A stretch of DNA of 64,000 nucleotides from Hybos culiciformis (taxonomy: Eukaryota > Arthropoda > Insecta > Diptera > Hybotidae), in contig OZ023274.1 of assembly GCA_964007475.1 (NCBI GenBank), forward strand, positions 89,799,213 to 89,863,212, written 5' to 3'. The translations under genes were made by a program, and so were the position numbers. Positions within the stretch are counted from its first letter, which is position 1. The number at the start of each line of letters is the position of its first letter. Below the pieces are notes generated by a model, which saw only the letters and a program-made list of their open reading frames with translations, searched no databases and was not told the origin of the DNA. This document shows, one piece after another, positions 1-11,376 of the stretch.

Positions 1-1336
1 TTGTTTAAGTCTTTACTACGAATAAAATTAATAAAATTCTATGGTCTAGTGATTTTTAATGTAAATGAACTTAACTCGTAAAAATAATATGTATAAATTT
101 CTTCATATAATATATAAAGTAGGATTACTAAGTGTACACATATTATAACACAAAAAAATTGTTTGCACAATAAGTACACAGTTGACAACCTAAATTCCAT
201 ATAATTGATTGCAATAGATCTTGATTTTAATGTAATTAATTTTATGTTTCTAAATTCTGTTTATGCGAATTGATATAAAAAAAATTCATAATACTCATGG
301 GAAATTATAAATGAGTTTAACAATTAAAAATTATATTCGGCTCCATACCAACTACATCTTGAAAATGGAATTATTATTGCTTACAATAGTCTAACTTCTT
401 ACAATAAAGCGAAAATAAAATAAACGGCCAATTCATTTAAGAGAAGTTTAAAGTCTGTTGAGAAAGTTTTCTCAAAAAAAAGGTGATTACAAACTTTTTT
501 TAAAATGAACTTGTATTTAACTACCTGATTAAATCAGAAACACAAACTAAATCTCAATTTTGTGAAGAAAAGTTTTTACATGTCATTGTGATAAATTACT
601 ATCAATAAACTAAATTTTTTGAAATTTTAAAATCATTGTTGAAAAGTTAAAACTAATATCTACTGCTTATAAAAGTTCTTCACTTTTAGAGTTTCTTTCC
701 TTCATATTTTTTTTTAAATGAATTTTATCCAATACCTTCAAAGTTTTTGTTAGCTTAAAATGAATTCCATAAGGAATATTAATAATAAAATGTAATATGT
801 GCTTTCCAGAGCCCACGTATTTAAAAAAAAAATATTAAGAAATTCTAACTTTCTTAACTTGAACGTGATATAAATTAAAAAAGAAAAATTATTTCCTGGA
901 GTACCAAGATGTACAATAGATTCTATATATGTGTACATTTTCTGAATTTTCAACTTTTCTTATATTAAGATTTAAAGATAAATACCTTAATTGAATTAGA
1001 GTTTTTTGATTTTTTTTTCATTTTAACTTATCAAAGACTCTCTTGAAGCGATTTCTATTCATTGAGAATAAAATAATATAGGTACTTATATGTTTATGTT
1101 AGAATTTTGTTTTGAAAATATATAAATTAGAAAAGAAAAGATCAGAATTCACTACAGATCGCGAGTAAGCTGACGAAAATGTAAATTAGATCATGATTAG
1201 TGTCACTATACTTTCGTTAGTTTATTCTTGAAAATTTTAAGTTAATATTTAATTTCGGATGAATTTCCAAAACTATTAACTAAAACTTAGATCCTTGAAA
1301 TCTTAAGTTTAAATGTATCTAGATTTTAATGGTAGG
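1..1336. other. AT-rich non-coding stretch, no gene seen
   Basis: No recognisable gene or RNA. The only open frame of note (minus strand, 750-953) is made of A/T-codon residues and shows no domain. A short G+C-richer patch at about 1150-1200 has only brief open frames on both strands. Nothing else is supported. Confidence 0.6.
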
Positions 1337-2217
1337 TATATACCAGGCACGAAGCGTGAGTTTTTCAATATCGGAAGCACACTAAAAGAATTTACTGTTT
1401 TTTAGGCTTACAAATAATACAGTATTAAATAAGGCAAGATATTGAAATGATCTGAAATACATAGGTTCATTTTAATTATTTTGAAGTTAACATATGTACA
1501 TTTAATGTTTATTACAAAATTGATCCGAATTTTTTTTACTTTAGAATAAAAATTTTAATTTGAATTATTTGAATATCTAAAAATTATATCGTTTTATTGT
1601 ATCTTCAAATCAGAAAAAAAATCAAATTAGTATACTTTTCAGCGCAAATAATGAATTTCCTTTACTCATTATTCTTATTCTTATACCTAATTCCCTTTCC
1701 TACATTCTAATGTTTTTTAGGCGGTAAATTTAGTGTCTCTGCTATTAAAGCAAATTAAATTCCTATCCCTTTCATATTATTGAGAATGCATAATTTAAAA
1801 TCATTATTCGCTACATTGAAATTTAGTTTAACGCCTGCTATGAAATTTAGGCGTTAATAAAAATTCCATACTAAAAATAATGATTTCAAAAATGTTTCCA
1901 TTAGTACAGAATTTCAGTATTGAAAAGCGACATCTGGATCTGATTATATAATCAATACTGAAATTCTCTTTGAATGGGAAATTTTTTGGAATCATAATAA
2001 TGAATTAAATTTTTGCATTCTTAATATTAGAAAGCGAATAGAAAGAAATATGTATTGTAAAAGGTAATATAGGGGTAATTCCTATTGAATGCAAGTTCTG
2101 AATGCATTATTCAAATTTTAATCTATGATTTTTTTGTTAAATATTAAAATCATTAAAATCATTTCTACGGAAGCACTCAATACGTTCAATATATGAAGGA
2201 TTCGTCCCTGGTATATA
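1337..2217. mobile_element. Fold-back DNA element with 17-bp terminal inverted repeats
   Basis: The left end TATATACCAGGCACGAA (1337-1353) matches the reverse complement of the right end (2201-2217) at 16 of 17 positions. Because the outermost bases are TATATA on both sides, a TA or longer TA-rich target duplication is possible but cannot be separated from the inverted repeat. The centre is also folded: 1908-1923 and 1952-1967 are perfect inverted copies of each other, and weaker complementarity continues outwards (about 1887-1923 against 1952-1990 and beyond). The word CGGAAGCAC occurs near both ends in the same orientation (1372-1380 and 2168-2176). No transposase-like frame is visible. It is probably a nonautonomous DNA transposon or foldback element; the superfamily is not assigned. 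Confidence 0.65.
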
Positions 2218-2901
2218 CTTATTATTCAATTAGTATATAATATATAATATATAATTGGCTTACGATACTTTCTCATTCACTGCAATCAAATTTAAAAAAT
2301 ATCTTATGCGATTATAGAAGTTGGATTAATTCTTTATCGTTTCCTTTGATTTAATAGATTTAAATGAGTAAAATTTTTTGAAACGGAAATATCCTTTGAA
2401 ACCAACATTCTATTTAATATACATAAAAATACTATCTTTTTCAAATGTTTCAATTCAGATTTATTTTTCTCTTTTGTAATTATCTTATTCTTATTATTTT
2501 AATGAAATAGCTATAATTAAATTTTATTTTTATTAGTTTAGGAAGTTCATTTAATTTATGTTCGTGAATAATTTATTATATTTTATTAAAATCTCATTTA
2601 ATTGATAACATGTGTCTTAATAACTTTTTAATTAATTGAATTTGATATCATGTAATATATTATGTATGTAGTCATAATAAAATCAAGTTATGTGAATAAG
2701 ATACAAAAATGATTTGTGGAACATGTAAATTATATAGATCTATGATAATAAATTGCTTAAAAATTAAAGAAAAGATAATATTCTTGAATTAATAATAAAA
2801 ATTATAAGATAAATAATATAATTTCAATTTTAATGATAAAATAAAATTATTTAAAACAACGTATACATAATTACCAACAAAATTATTTCCTTATACCTCT
2901 C
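2218..2901. other. AT-rich spacer
   Basis: Simple AT-rich sequence. It contains a small hairpin near 2231-2262, where CAATT pairs with AATTG around a TATAATATA-type loop. No gene or promoter is supported. Confidence 0.6.
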
Positions 2902-3267
2902 GCTGCGCACGAGGAAGCAACTTTGTAATCACAGAAATCGAACTAGTTTATATGTTTAAATGTGTTTAAATTAGATTAAGAATATACATAGATTCTTAGC
3001 TTCATACGACATTATTTTTGGTATTTTCATGTGAATGTGTTAGTAAAACAAAATAAAATACGTGATAATTATCAATGTATGAAAAGAATTTTATTTAGTT
3101 TTACTAACACCCTCACATAAAAATACCAAAAAAGACTGAAAAATTTTTGTATGAAGCTATAAATCTTTCTGTATTCTTAATCTATGATTAAAGCGACTAT
3201 ACTAGTTTTTTGAGGGTGATTAAATTATCAAACATATTTCTAGCTTTTATGAAAAATCGTGCGTAGC
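2902..3267. mobile_element. MITE-like inverted-repeat element
   Basis: The ends GCTGCGCACGA (2902-2912) and TCGTGCGTAGC (3257-3267) are inverted copies with one mismatch. Further inside, long imperfect arms face each other: roughly 2974-3060, which includes GATTAAGAATA and the GTATTTT / GTTAGTAAAAC words, against 3089-3182, which carries the complements. ACTAGT occurs in both outer arms (2942-2947 and 3201-3206). The whole ~366-bp unit could fold into one long hairpin with a short loop around 3061-3088. No open frame or clear target duplication is visible. The ends stand out as G+C-rich against the surroundings. It looks like a palindromic MITE; the superfamily is unknown. Confidence 0.65.
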
Positions 3268-5992
3268 AATTTTTTTTAATTTTTTAATTACTAAACTAAT
3301 AAATTTTTAAAACATATTTAAAACAATAATACTTCTAACTTGTATCAAAGAAACATTGTCTTGTTTCCTTTTAGTAAGATAATTTCATTCAGGTATTCTA
3401 AATCATTTTTTTTTTTCATAATTCCATAAAGGGATTATATTAGATTTATACTATATATTTGAACTTATGTGCTTCTATTACCATAATAATTTCATAGAAA
3501 ATAAAATTAAATTGATATCTACATTTTATGTTTGAATCACTAGATTATAAATTTTACTTTGAAGGTATATAAAATGACCAGAATGTATTTAATATATTTT
3601 TGTATAATAAACTTCTTCAATAAAGTAAGACCAATTGCTGTGAATAAACCATTTTAAAGTTTATTTTTGATGAAATGTAAGGAAACATTATAGAATTTGT
3701 GTTATTTGAAATCATTCCATAGTAGAAAACCTACATAGAAATAATTTGGTAAAATATTTTTAATAAATGTTAAAGTAAGTTTAAAAGAATTGTATTCAAT
3801 AAAATCAGACAAAATCTATCTCTAAATCTACGGTCCTAATTCATATCTATGGTGACGGCTAAGAACAAACAATTTTTATGTGTCCTATGACCTCAAATTC
3901 TTGGTCGATCAAACATATTCTACTCATTAGATCGTATTGTTTGGTTGATTCGATAATTATCAATAATTGGAAATATACCTATTAATTTTCAACATAATAA
4001 AGTAAGGAAGAAAGAAAATTAGTTTTTTTTGTCAAAACAATAAATCTATCCTTGTAGATTTCAAAAGATATCCTTTAGGCTTTTTAATTATAGGAAAAGA
4101 CAAAACAAAAAATTTTAATACTTAGCTTCGTTTGATCTTAAAAAACAAAAAAAAAAAATTATCTTGAAATAAATAATTGAATGAAAAGTATTTTTCAGAA
4201 AAATCTAATTAAATAAGTTAAAAAAAAAGAATTAGGTAATTATGTTGGGAAATAAAAATTAAAGTGATTTAAGTATTTTTAATGAAATCAAAAACTTAAA
4301 TTATTTTTTATTAACATCATCATACATTTTAACGAAATTATGTTAACTTTTCTGAATTGGGTTAATTTTAGAAAAATTCTTTAAGTTCTATTATTGAAAT
4401 GCTCGATGAAAATAAGCTCTATATAGACTATTTATTTATTTTTTCAGAATAAACTTTAACATTTTGAATTTTAACTATATTATTATTTTGAACGAAAATC
4501 TAAAGGATTGTTGTAATTCAACAAAAATTAAATTGAATTAAATATTTTCATTCTATATAATAAAAAATCAATAAAGAGTTTATTGTTTTTTTTTTAATAC
4601 CATAAAATGTTTAAATATAAAACACTTAATAATTATTGTAAAAAAACAGCTGGATACATATAAATAATATGTCAATAAAATGGACAATCATGAATATGAA
4701 TAAATAAAAAACTACTACAAAACATAAATATTTTGTAGAAAAAAGATATATTCAAAAAATTTTATGTTGTGGTCTTATTAATTTTTAATTTTCATTATAT
4801 TTGTAAATTTATCAAAAATAGCATGCAAACATGCAATAAAGAAATAAAATATTTTAAATACAAGAGTGTGAATTTAAAAAAATGTATTATATACAATATT
4901 TTTTGTTAAAGGATACGTTTAATTAAAACATATTATATGGGCATAGAATTTAAATTAGTATCCTATGCAAATGCTCTTAACTTATCCATACGGAAATTAT
5001 ACAATTCAAAAGAATTAAATGACAATTGCAACTTTTATTACATACAAATCAAAAATTAATTAAATCTTTTACACCTAAGGTAAAAACTTTAATTTACTAT
5101 TTCATTTCGCTTTATTTCTAAGTTTTCTTTATACACAGCAAATATAATGTATAAATTTAATTTTAGTCTGTTAAACATTGACCCATTCGTTAACTTTAAT
5201 ATTTAATTTAAATTTATACAACTATTACAACTATCCATAATAAAAACTTTCATTCTTGCTTTTTAAAAAAAAAAAATAATAAAAAATTTGTAACTTCAAT
5301 AAATATTTTTCTTCGTTTTGTTCAACTAAATTCAAATTGTAAACAATCATTTGTTGAATTAGCTCAATTTCCGATACTATATGGTTATAGTAGTGTTATA
5401 GAATATTGTGGGTGTTGTCTTCTGTTAAATATTATCCAATTCATTTTGAAAATTTTAAATTCAAAGGCGATAAATTTTTAATGATTAAGGAAACACATTT
5501 TTTATTTTGATATTTTATGTGAATTTTAACGGATTTACTATTGGATTATATATACTTCATATATGTATGCATATATTCATAAAATAAAAATAACATTAAA
5601 TATGTATTATATATATTTTAAATAAGTCGGTTTAGTATTTGCATTTGAAAATATAAATAGTTTAGATTTAGATGGACTACATTTTACTATATTTCTGTAT
5701 GCATTCATGAATAATTCATTTTAATACTGATAATAAATCATGGAAAAATGCAAAGTACATAAGCGACCCCAAACAACGTAAGGGTTTTCCATGAGCTTTT
5801 TGACATGATTTTTCTGTATATTCCTTTACGTTAACAAAAAAAAAATATCTGTTTATAATTTTATTTATAATTCAAAAACAAAAATCTTTTACAGTTTTAT
5901 ATTTAGCAAAGTGACGTACATAATATATTTTTTAATAAAGGGGGATATAATTTATTAAAATTTTTCTTACTAAAGCATTGGTTTTAACTCAG
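3268..5992. other. AT-rich non-coding stretch
   Basis: No gene is supported. A 39-codon minus-strand frame at 3859-3978 has fairly ordinary protein composition but no Met-led domain and could be chance. A 9-bp hairpin (CATGGAAAA at 5739-5747 with TTTTCCATG at 5785-5793) sits in a slightly G+C-richer patch. The rest is poly-A/T and TATGTATG-type simple sequence. Confidence 0.55.
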
Positions 5993-6043
5993 ATGTCGAT
6001 GTGCAGAGCCGCGGAGCATTCTTCTTATCGATCTTTAAGCTTT
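5993..6043 (+). CDS. Possible 51-bp exon with consensus splice sites
   Basis: The segment is bounded upstream by a pyrimidine-biased tract ending in TTTTAACTCAG and downstream by a perfect GTAAGT donor at 6044-6049. It has 23 G/C out of 51 bases by hand count, about twice the local level. Its length is a multiple of three, so it would be a frame-preserving exon. Two frames are open: one starts with ATG and reads MSMCRAAEHSSYRSLSF; the other, two bases later, reads VDVQSRGAFFLSIFKL. I recognise neither. No partner exon could be linked to it. It may be a small cassette exon of a gene with very long introns on the plus strand, or a chance alignment of splice-like words in a G+C-rich patch. Confidence 0.3.
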
Positions 6044-9000
6044 GTAAGTGTGGCTTGCATTTTATATGATATTTCATAGAAGAAATTATCAATAACGTAA
6101 ACAAATAATGTATAAAATGCATTGAACGACTGTTCTAGAAAGCCTTTTTTTTTTGCTATATAAATTAAACAAACGAATGAATTCTAAATTTAGAAATAAA
6201 AAATATTCTGTATTAATTGAATCACAACATGATTACATTATAATTCCGCATGCTGTCGAATCTACAATTTACAGAAAACAAATTGATTTTTTTTTCTACA
6301 AAATAATGTCTCTGGTTGACTACAAATTATTAGAACATATATTATTGCAGCACATCCTCCTATGTATTAACTAAATTCCACAATATTCCAAAATGCAATA
6401 ATTCTTTTTTTTATTACAATATTTATTATATGTTAAATGACAAACCATATATAAATATTCTAAGTTGTGAAACGTTTATTTTCTCAATTTATTTATTTAA
6501 TTTAATTTTAAAATCCAACACTATAATGTTAAATTTAAAAAAAAATAATAAAATATATATTGAAAATGAAACCATTTCAGTGAAAAATTTAATTTTATCT
6601 AGTTAATAAAATGTTTATATAAAAATTATTATGTTTTCTCGCTATCATAATGTCTAACAAATTGAATTATTGGATTTATACTTAGATATTTATTACATTC
6701 CAATAATAAAATTTATAAATACTAGTTTGATATTATAATAAATAATATAGATTTTCTTTTCGACATTTTGTGGTATTAAAAATAGAAATAAACAAATATA
6801 AACACGACACAAGTATATCATACATCCTTATCATGTTTTTTCATAAAAATCTTTAGCAGAGTACAATACACCTGCTGAGATTTATATGGTATCAAGATAA
6901 AAAAAAAGAAAAGAGAAAAATAAAAAATAGTGCACCAGCTGATTTATTTCCTTCTCAGAATAGGATTGGTTTTTTTGTTTTTTTTATTTTCTTGGTTCTT
7001 TTTCTTCAAAAAAGAAAATAAATTATTTCGAGAATATTAAAATTATGATGTGTATAATATATTTTTCCTTTAGTTTTCTAAACTATTTTTTTAATGATTT
7101 ATTTCATTTCAAATGATACCGCATAGTGTTATATATATATATAGTTTATTTTAATTTAATATGAATAAATTTTTTATTCTGTCAATATTTTCATTTTTCT
7201 TATGGTTTATAATAATTAATTTTTTAATATTTATTATTATTACATTCTTTGGATATTTATCTATTTAAAAAAATAAATTCTAAATAATAATTAATTAAAT
7301 ATAATATTTTCATTAAATATAATCTATATCATTAACAACAAATTTAAACTATACTCCTATCGCATAATTATGTGTATTAATACACTAATTGTACTTATAC
7401 ATATACTTTAAATACATAGTATAGTAAACATAAATAATAAATTTGGATGTATTGCTGATAGTACTTAGTTATTGAATATTTGGAGCCAATGGCTCAGCAA
7501 CAAAACATTTCAAATGATAATAATAATAAAGTTGTTAAAATTGATGATGCCTTTATATTTTTTATAAATAATTTTTACTTCACGCTAAAAATCATTGAGG
7601 ACAAGAAAATGGGGGAAAATTTTTGCAAAATTGATAGTTGAATAAAATATTTAAAGGCTCTTTTTTAAACACGTTTTTTTTTGCTTGAGGATTGAGGATC
7701 CTGTATATATGTAAGATCAAACAATTTTTTTTTCATGTAATTCACTTTTCTATTATTATTTTCTTTTATTTATTTATTCCTATAATTCTGCAATTATTTT
7801 TTCAAGTGTATATTAAAAAAAGGAAAATCATAAAATAGTTCTAAAATTTTTTTTTGATATTTTAATACTTGATATTTACAATTTTTTTTACAAAATAAAC
7901 TCGTTAATTAATTCATTAGAATTCTCATAATTAAATGTAATTTTTCAAAAATAAAACTCTTGAACGTAAGTTTTAAAGTATATTTTATTGATGAACATTT
8001 TTAATTATAATTTCAATAACTTATTATACAGGTATTTCTATAAAACTCTATAAAACACAAAGCAAGAATATCAGTATAGAATCAAACTAAAATTCAAAAC
8101 TCTAAATACAAAAGTATCGTAGTTATTTATTAGTAGTTATTTTGGCACACTATCAAAAAACTTGAATACAATAATGGTTTCACTCTGTGAGTGAGCATGT
8201 TTATAGCTTATATAAAGTCAAAAAGCCAAACTAGGTTTAAAAAAACAAAATTGTTTTGTTAGAATCGTTAGCGTTATGCAATTTGGCCAATTATAATAAT
8301 TTTCTTTGAAATTAATTATAAATCACTTTCAAAGATCTAAATTTCAGAAACCAAAGTATAAGCTTCGTAATAAATTACTTCCCAAACATTATAAAGACTT
8401 GAACCAAAGTTTACTCTGAAACATTTTTTTTTTAATTATTTTAAAAAACTCATAAATTTTGTTCTTCTGGAAAATACAGCACTCTAATTTCCATTAAATG
8501 AAAATTTAATACCATATTATTCAAAGTTAATTGTGCAAACTAACATTATAAAAATTTTACATAGTACCATCGAAAAATCAACTTAATTTTTTTTTTTTTT
8601 GTGTTCAAGATATATAAGAATAATTTTCTTGAAAGTACAAACACAAACAATTTCACGCCTTTAAAATTATTGTGTATTTTACCTTCTAACAAAAACCTGA
8701 AGAAAAAACATATATATCTCAGTTAGTTCGTTCTTTTGATGCACATTTTATCTGATCATCATCAGTATAATAATAATGTTCTGCTTGTTTCCACATCAGG
8801 AAATAGTATGTACACAAGCAATTTATAGAGAAGAAACTCATAAAAGACATATGTACGGATGGAATCAATTTTTAATAACACTTCATAATATACATGCATA
8901 CATTACATAGATAGTAAGAATTACACAAAAAAGCTTGTTCAAACTATTCGTCACGGATAGCTTGTAATTGCAATATCCTTCCCAAGATATCCATAAAAAA

Positions 9001-9537
9001 TATTGTTAATTTTGAATTAACAAAGAAAAAAAAAACATTGAAAAAATTGACTTGATAACCGATAGTCATCATTTCTTTTATAAAAATAATATTTTAAGTG
9101 GATTACATGGGAAAAAAATATAAATGAATAAGACAAAGCTTGAATGCATTTAGAGAGCAAGAACCATTGCTGTAACGGAAAAAAGCATATTGTACAAGTA
9201 CAGACACCTAATTTGTAATTTTAATATGAACTTATGTATTCTACCGCATAACTATTTTTGCTCAACGAAGTATTGTTTATTTGTAAATACTATACTTTTA
9301 ACTTAACATCGGGCGGATAGATTGTTTTTTCACTCCACAAAGGCTAAATGTTTTCAACTGCACGTGTGTAACATTAAAATTTCATTGCTTTCAATGCCAT
9401 TATACTGCACAATTGTATGGAAGTTTGAAATTAGTCAGATGCAACATAGATAATAACAATTGTTAAAAAAAAGGAACAAAATCGTAGAAGAAATTGTCGA
9501 TCAACATCCACAGTGTCATAATCGATTTCGGATTTAG
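6044..9537. other. AT-rich non-coding stretch, possible intron
   Basis: If 5993-6043 is an exon, this would be the start of its downstream intron. A plus-strand frame at 6153-6374 is A/T-codon driven. A 16-codon minus-strand frame at 8943-8993 (MDILGRILQLQAIRDE) and a patch at 8730-8850 are G+C-richer but too short to call. No RNA gene was seen. Confidence 0.5.
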
Positions 9538-9875
9538 ACTGAAAAAACATATAGTTTCAGCTATATTTTCGGTATATTTTTAAGCTAAGTATACAGTTCA
9601 AATTGAACTAGTAAACGACGTTATCAAAATTTGCTATATGTCCATATCAAGGGAAAATTGCTAACACCTTTTTAATATAACTCTCGTATTATACAAAAAA
9701 ACTTTTTTTATCATTTATTTTTCGAGTAGCAAATTTTGCTACAATTAATTTGCTATATATTTTTGAAACGTTTATTATTTACTTAATAATAAATAATAAT
9801 TACTACCAGAAAATATTGCAGTTTTAGCTATTAACTTTATAGCTATAATTATCCAACGAGTTTTTTAATTTCAGT
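9538..9875 (+). mobile_element. Hairpin-rich dispersed repeat, copy A
   Basis: This 338-bp unit begins ACTGAAAAAA and ends TTTCAGT. It is clearly homologous (about three quarters identical by eye) to the inverted unit at 24747-25094. Shared landmarks include GACGTTATCAA, CTACCAGAAAATAT and CCAACGAGTTTTTT. It contains five hairpins: 9550-9565, 9595-9609 (AGTTCAA/TTGAACT), 9726-9742 (GTAGCAAA/TTTGCTAC), 9772-9799 (10-bp arms) and 9825-9845 (TAGCTAT/ATAGCTA). Four have clear perfect counterparts in copy B and the second an imperfect one. There is no open frame, so it is a nonautonomous element. The CACTG end seen in copy B recalls CMC/Chapaev-type transposons, but the target duplication is not clear and the superfamily is open. 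Confidence 0.75.
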
Positions 9876-10946
9876 TAACGACTGGTTAGTGTACATTTAA
9901 CTAAATTTTCTAAATCAATGTATTTTTCAAATTAACTGAATTGTGCATATACAAAATGATAAATAACAGGTATTTTATTAACACTTAATTACAGAGTTGG
10001 AAATAAATTAATGACTCTCTAACTAAATTACACATTGCAATTATACAAAATCATTGAAAATTTATATTATCATAAAAATTGCAAATGTGTGTACTTTATA
10101 TTTAGATAGTTTAAAATAATTATAAAAACACTATTAATTTTTGTAAAAATGTGTTTTATCATTAGTTACACTTCAAGTTGAAACTAATAATTTTGAATCT
10201 TATGCCTGCATTCATGTATAAAATATAGTTTGTTAATTTCTATACAAGCAAAGCAAAACGAATAAGTTTATGTCTAGTACCCATATAATTTTAACGTAAT
10301 TTAAATTTTCCACACAATCATAAATTTGATAGAAACATTTTTCTTTAGAAAAGAAAAATAAAATAAAAAATAAATTCTATAAATTTCCTGTTTAACGGAA
10401 AGGAGAATTTTCTTTTATTTTTTTGCTCCAAAGTTTTCAATTGAAAATCTTTTCTTTTTTTTTTTTTTACGGAAAGTAAAAAAGTCGGAAAGAAAATTGA
10501 AAAAAAAAAAAAGATTTGATTTTTTTTTTTTTTATATTTGTTTCAATTAATGTTTTTGGTTTATTTTTTTATTCTCTACACATTTTACTTTCATTTATTT
10601 ATTTTCCTCACAATTATGGTGTTGTTTTTTTTTTTACTTTAATGTTTTCTTGTTTCGTTGGAACTATTTCTATTGACCACCAAAATAAAAAAAATATATT
10701 TCTTGGGTTTTTATTAAGTTTATCTTTTTTTTGGTATTTTTTTGATATAATCCTTTTCATCAAAACTTTTCTAATTAAAAAGAAAATTCTATGGTAAAGT
10801 TTTGCTTTATTATAGATTGATTACAATATAAAAAAAGGCTCATGAATGACATTTTGATTTGTTTATATTAATTTTTATAGAAAATTTTAACTTTATAATT
10901 TACAATATAATTATATATAAATAGTTTATTTACATAAAAAATTTGA
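9876..10946. other. AT-rich spacer with poly-T tracts
   Basis: There are long T runs around 10450-10530. The 93-codon frame at 10516-10797 translates to a hydrophobic F/I/L-rich string because the DNA is T-rich; I do not regard it as a gene. Nothing else is supported. Confidence 0.6.
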
Positions 10947-11376
10947 AAGTGCGATTTGGTGGAGGCTCTTCTGCCGGACAATTCTTGGTAAGTGATGTCA
11001 CAATTATTGAGCATTTAGTGCTTAATTTGTGACTATTAGTGTCACAAAAACTAGAATTTGTGCTCGCTTTGTTTTTGAGAAATTTTGATTTTCGAATTTC
11101 GAACATGGGTCAAGGGGTCTCTCTGGCCGGATTCGAATTTCGAAAAAATATTGATGCTATTATTTAGTGCCTAATTTGTGCCTATTTGTGCTACAAGAAC
11201 TTGAATTTGTGCTCTTCAAAATTATGTAAAAACATTTTTTTTAGATTAGGCCAAAATTCCTAAAATTCGACCGAATTTTTTTTCATCGAATTTTGGAAAA
11301 GGGAAAACGCTACCATTTAGTGCTTAATTTGTGCTTGCTACCGTGCGGTCTACTTACCAACCGTGCGATCTACTAA
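10947..11376 (+). repeat. Three-unit ~150-bp tandem repeat
   Basis: The word ATTTAGTGCyTAATTTGTG occurs at 11013, 11162 and 11315, a spacing of 149 and 153 bases. A second word, AATTTGTGCTC, follows at 11054 and 11203, 149 apart. Upstream in units 1 and 2, GGCTCTTCTGCCGGA aligns with GGTCTCTCTGGCCGGA. Unit 3 is more diverged. The right edge has a short duplication, CCGTGCGGTCTACT (11341-11354) and CCGTGCGATCTACT (11361-11374). The block is visibly G+C-richer than its flanks. A GGTAAGT at 10987-10993 looks like a splice donor but falls inside the repeat, so I do not call an exon there. It is probably a fragment of a larger transposable element or a small minisatellite; its identity is unknown. 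Confidence 0.7.

Noticed and set aside
10516..10797. 93-codon hydrophobic frame that looks like a membrane protein
   Set aside because: T-rich DNA gives F/L/I strings. No start context, domain or codon signal.
10950..10987. Possible 38-bp exon ending at GGTAAGT
   Set aside because: The same sequence recurs in the next ~150-bp repeat unit without the donor, so it is better explained as repeat sequence.
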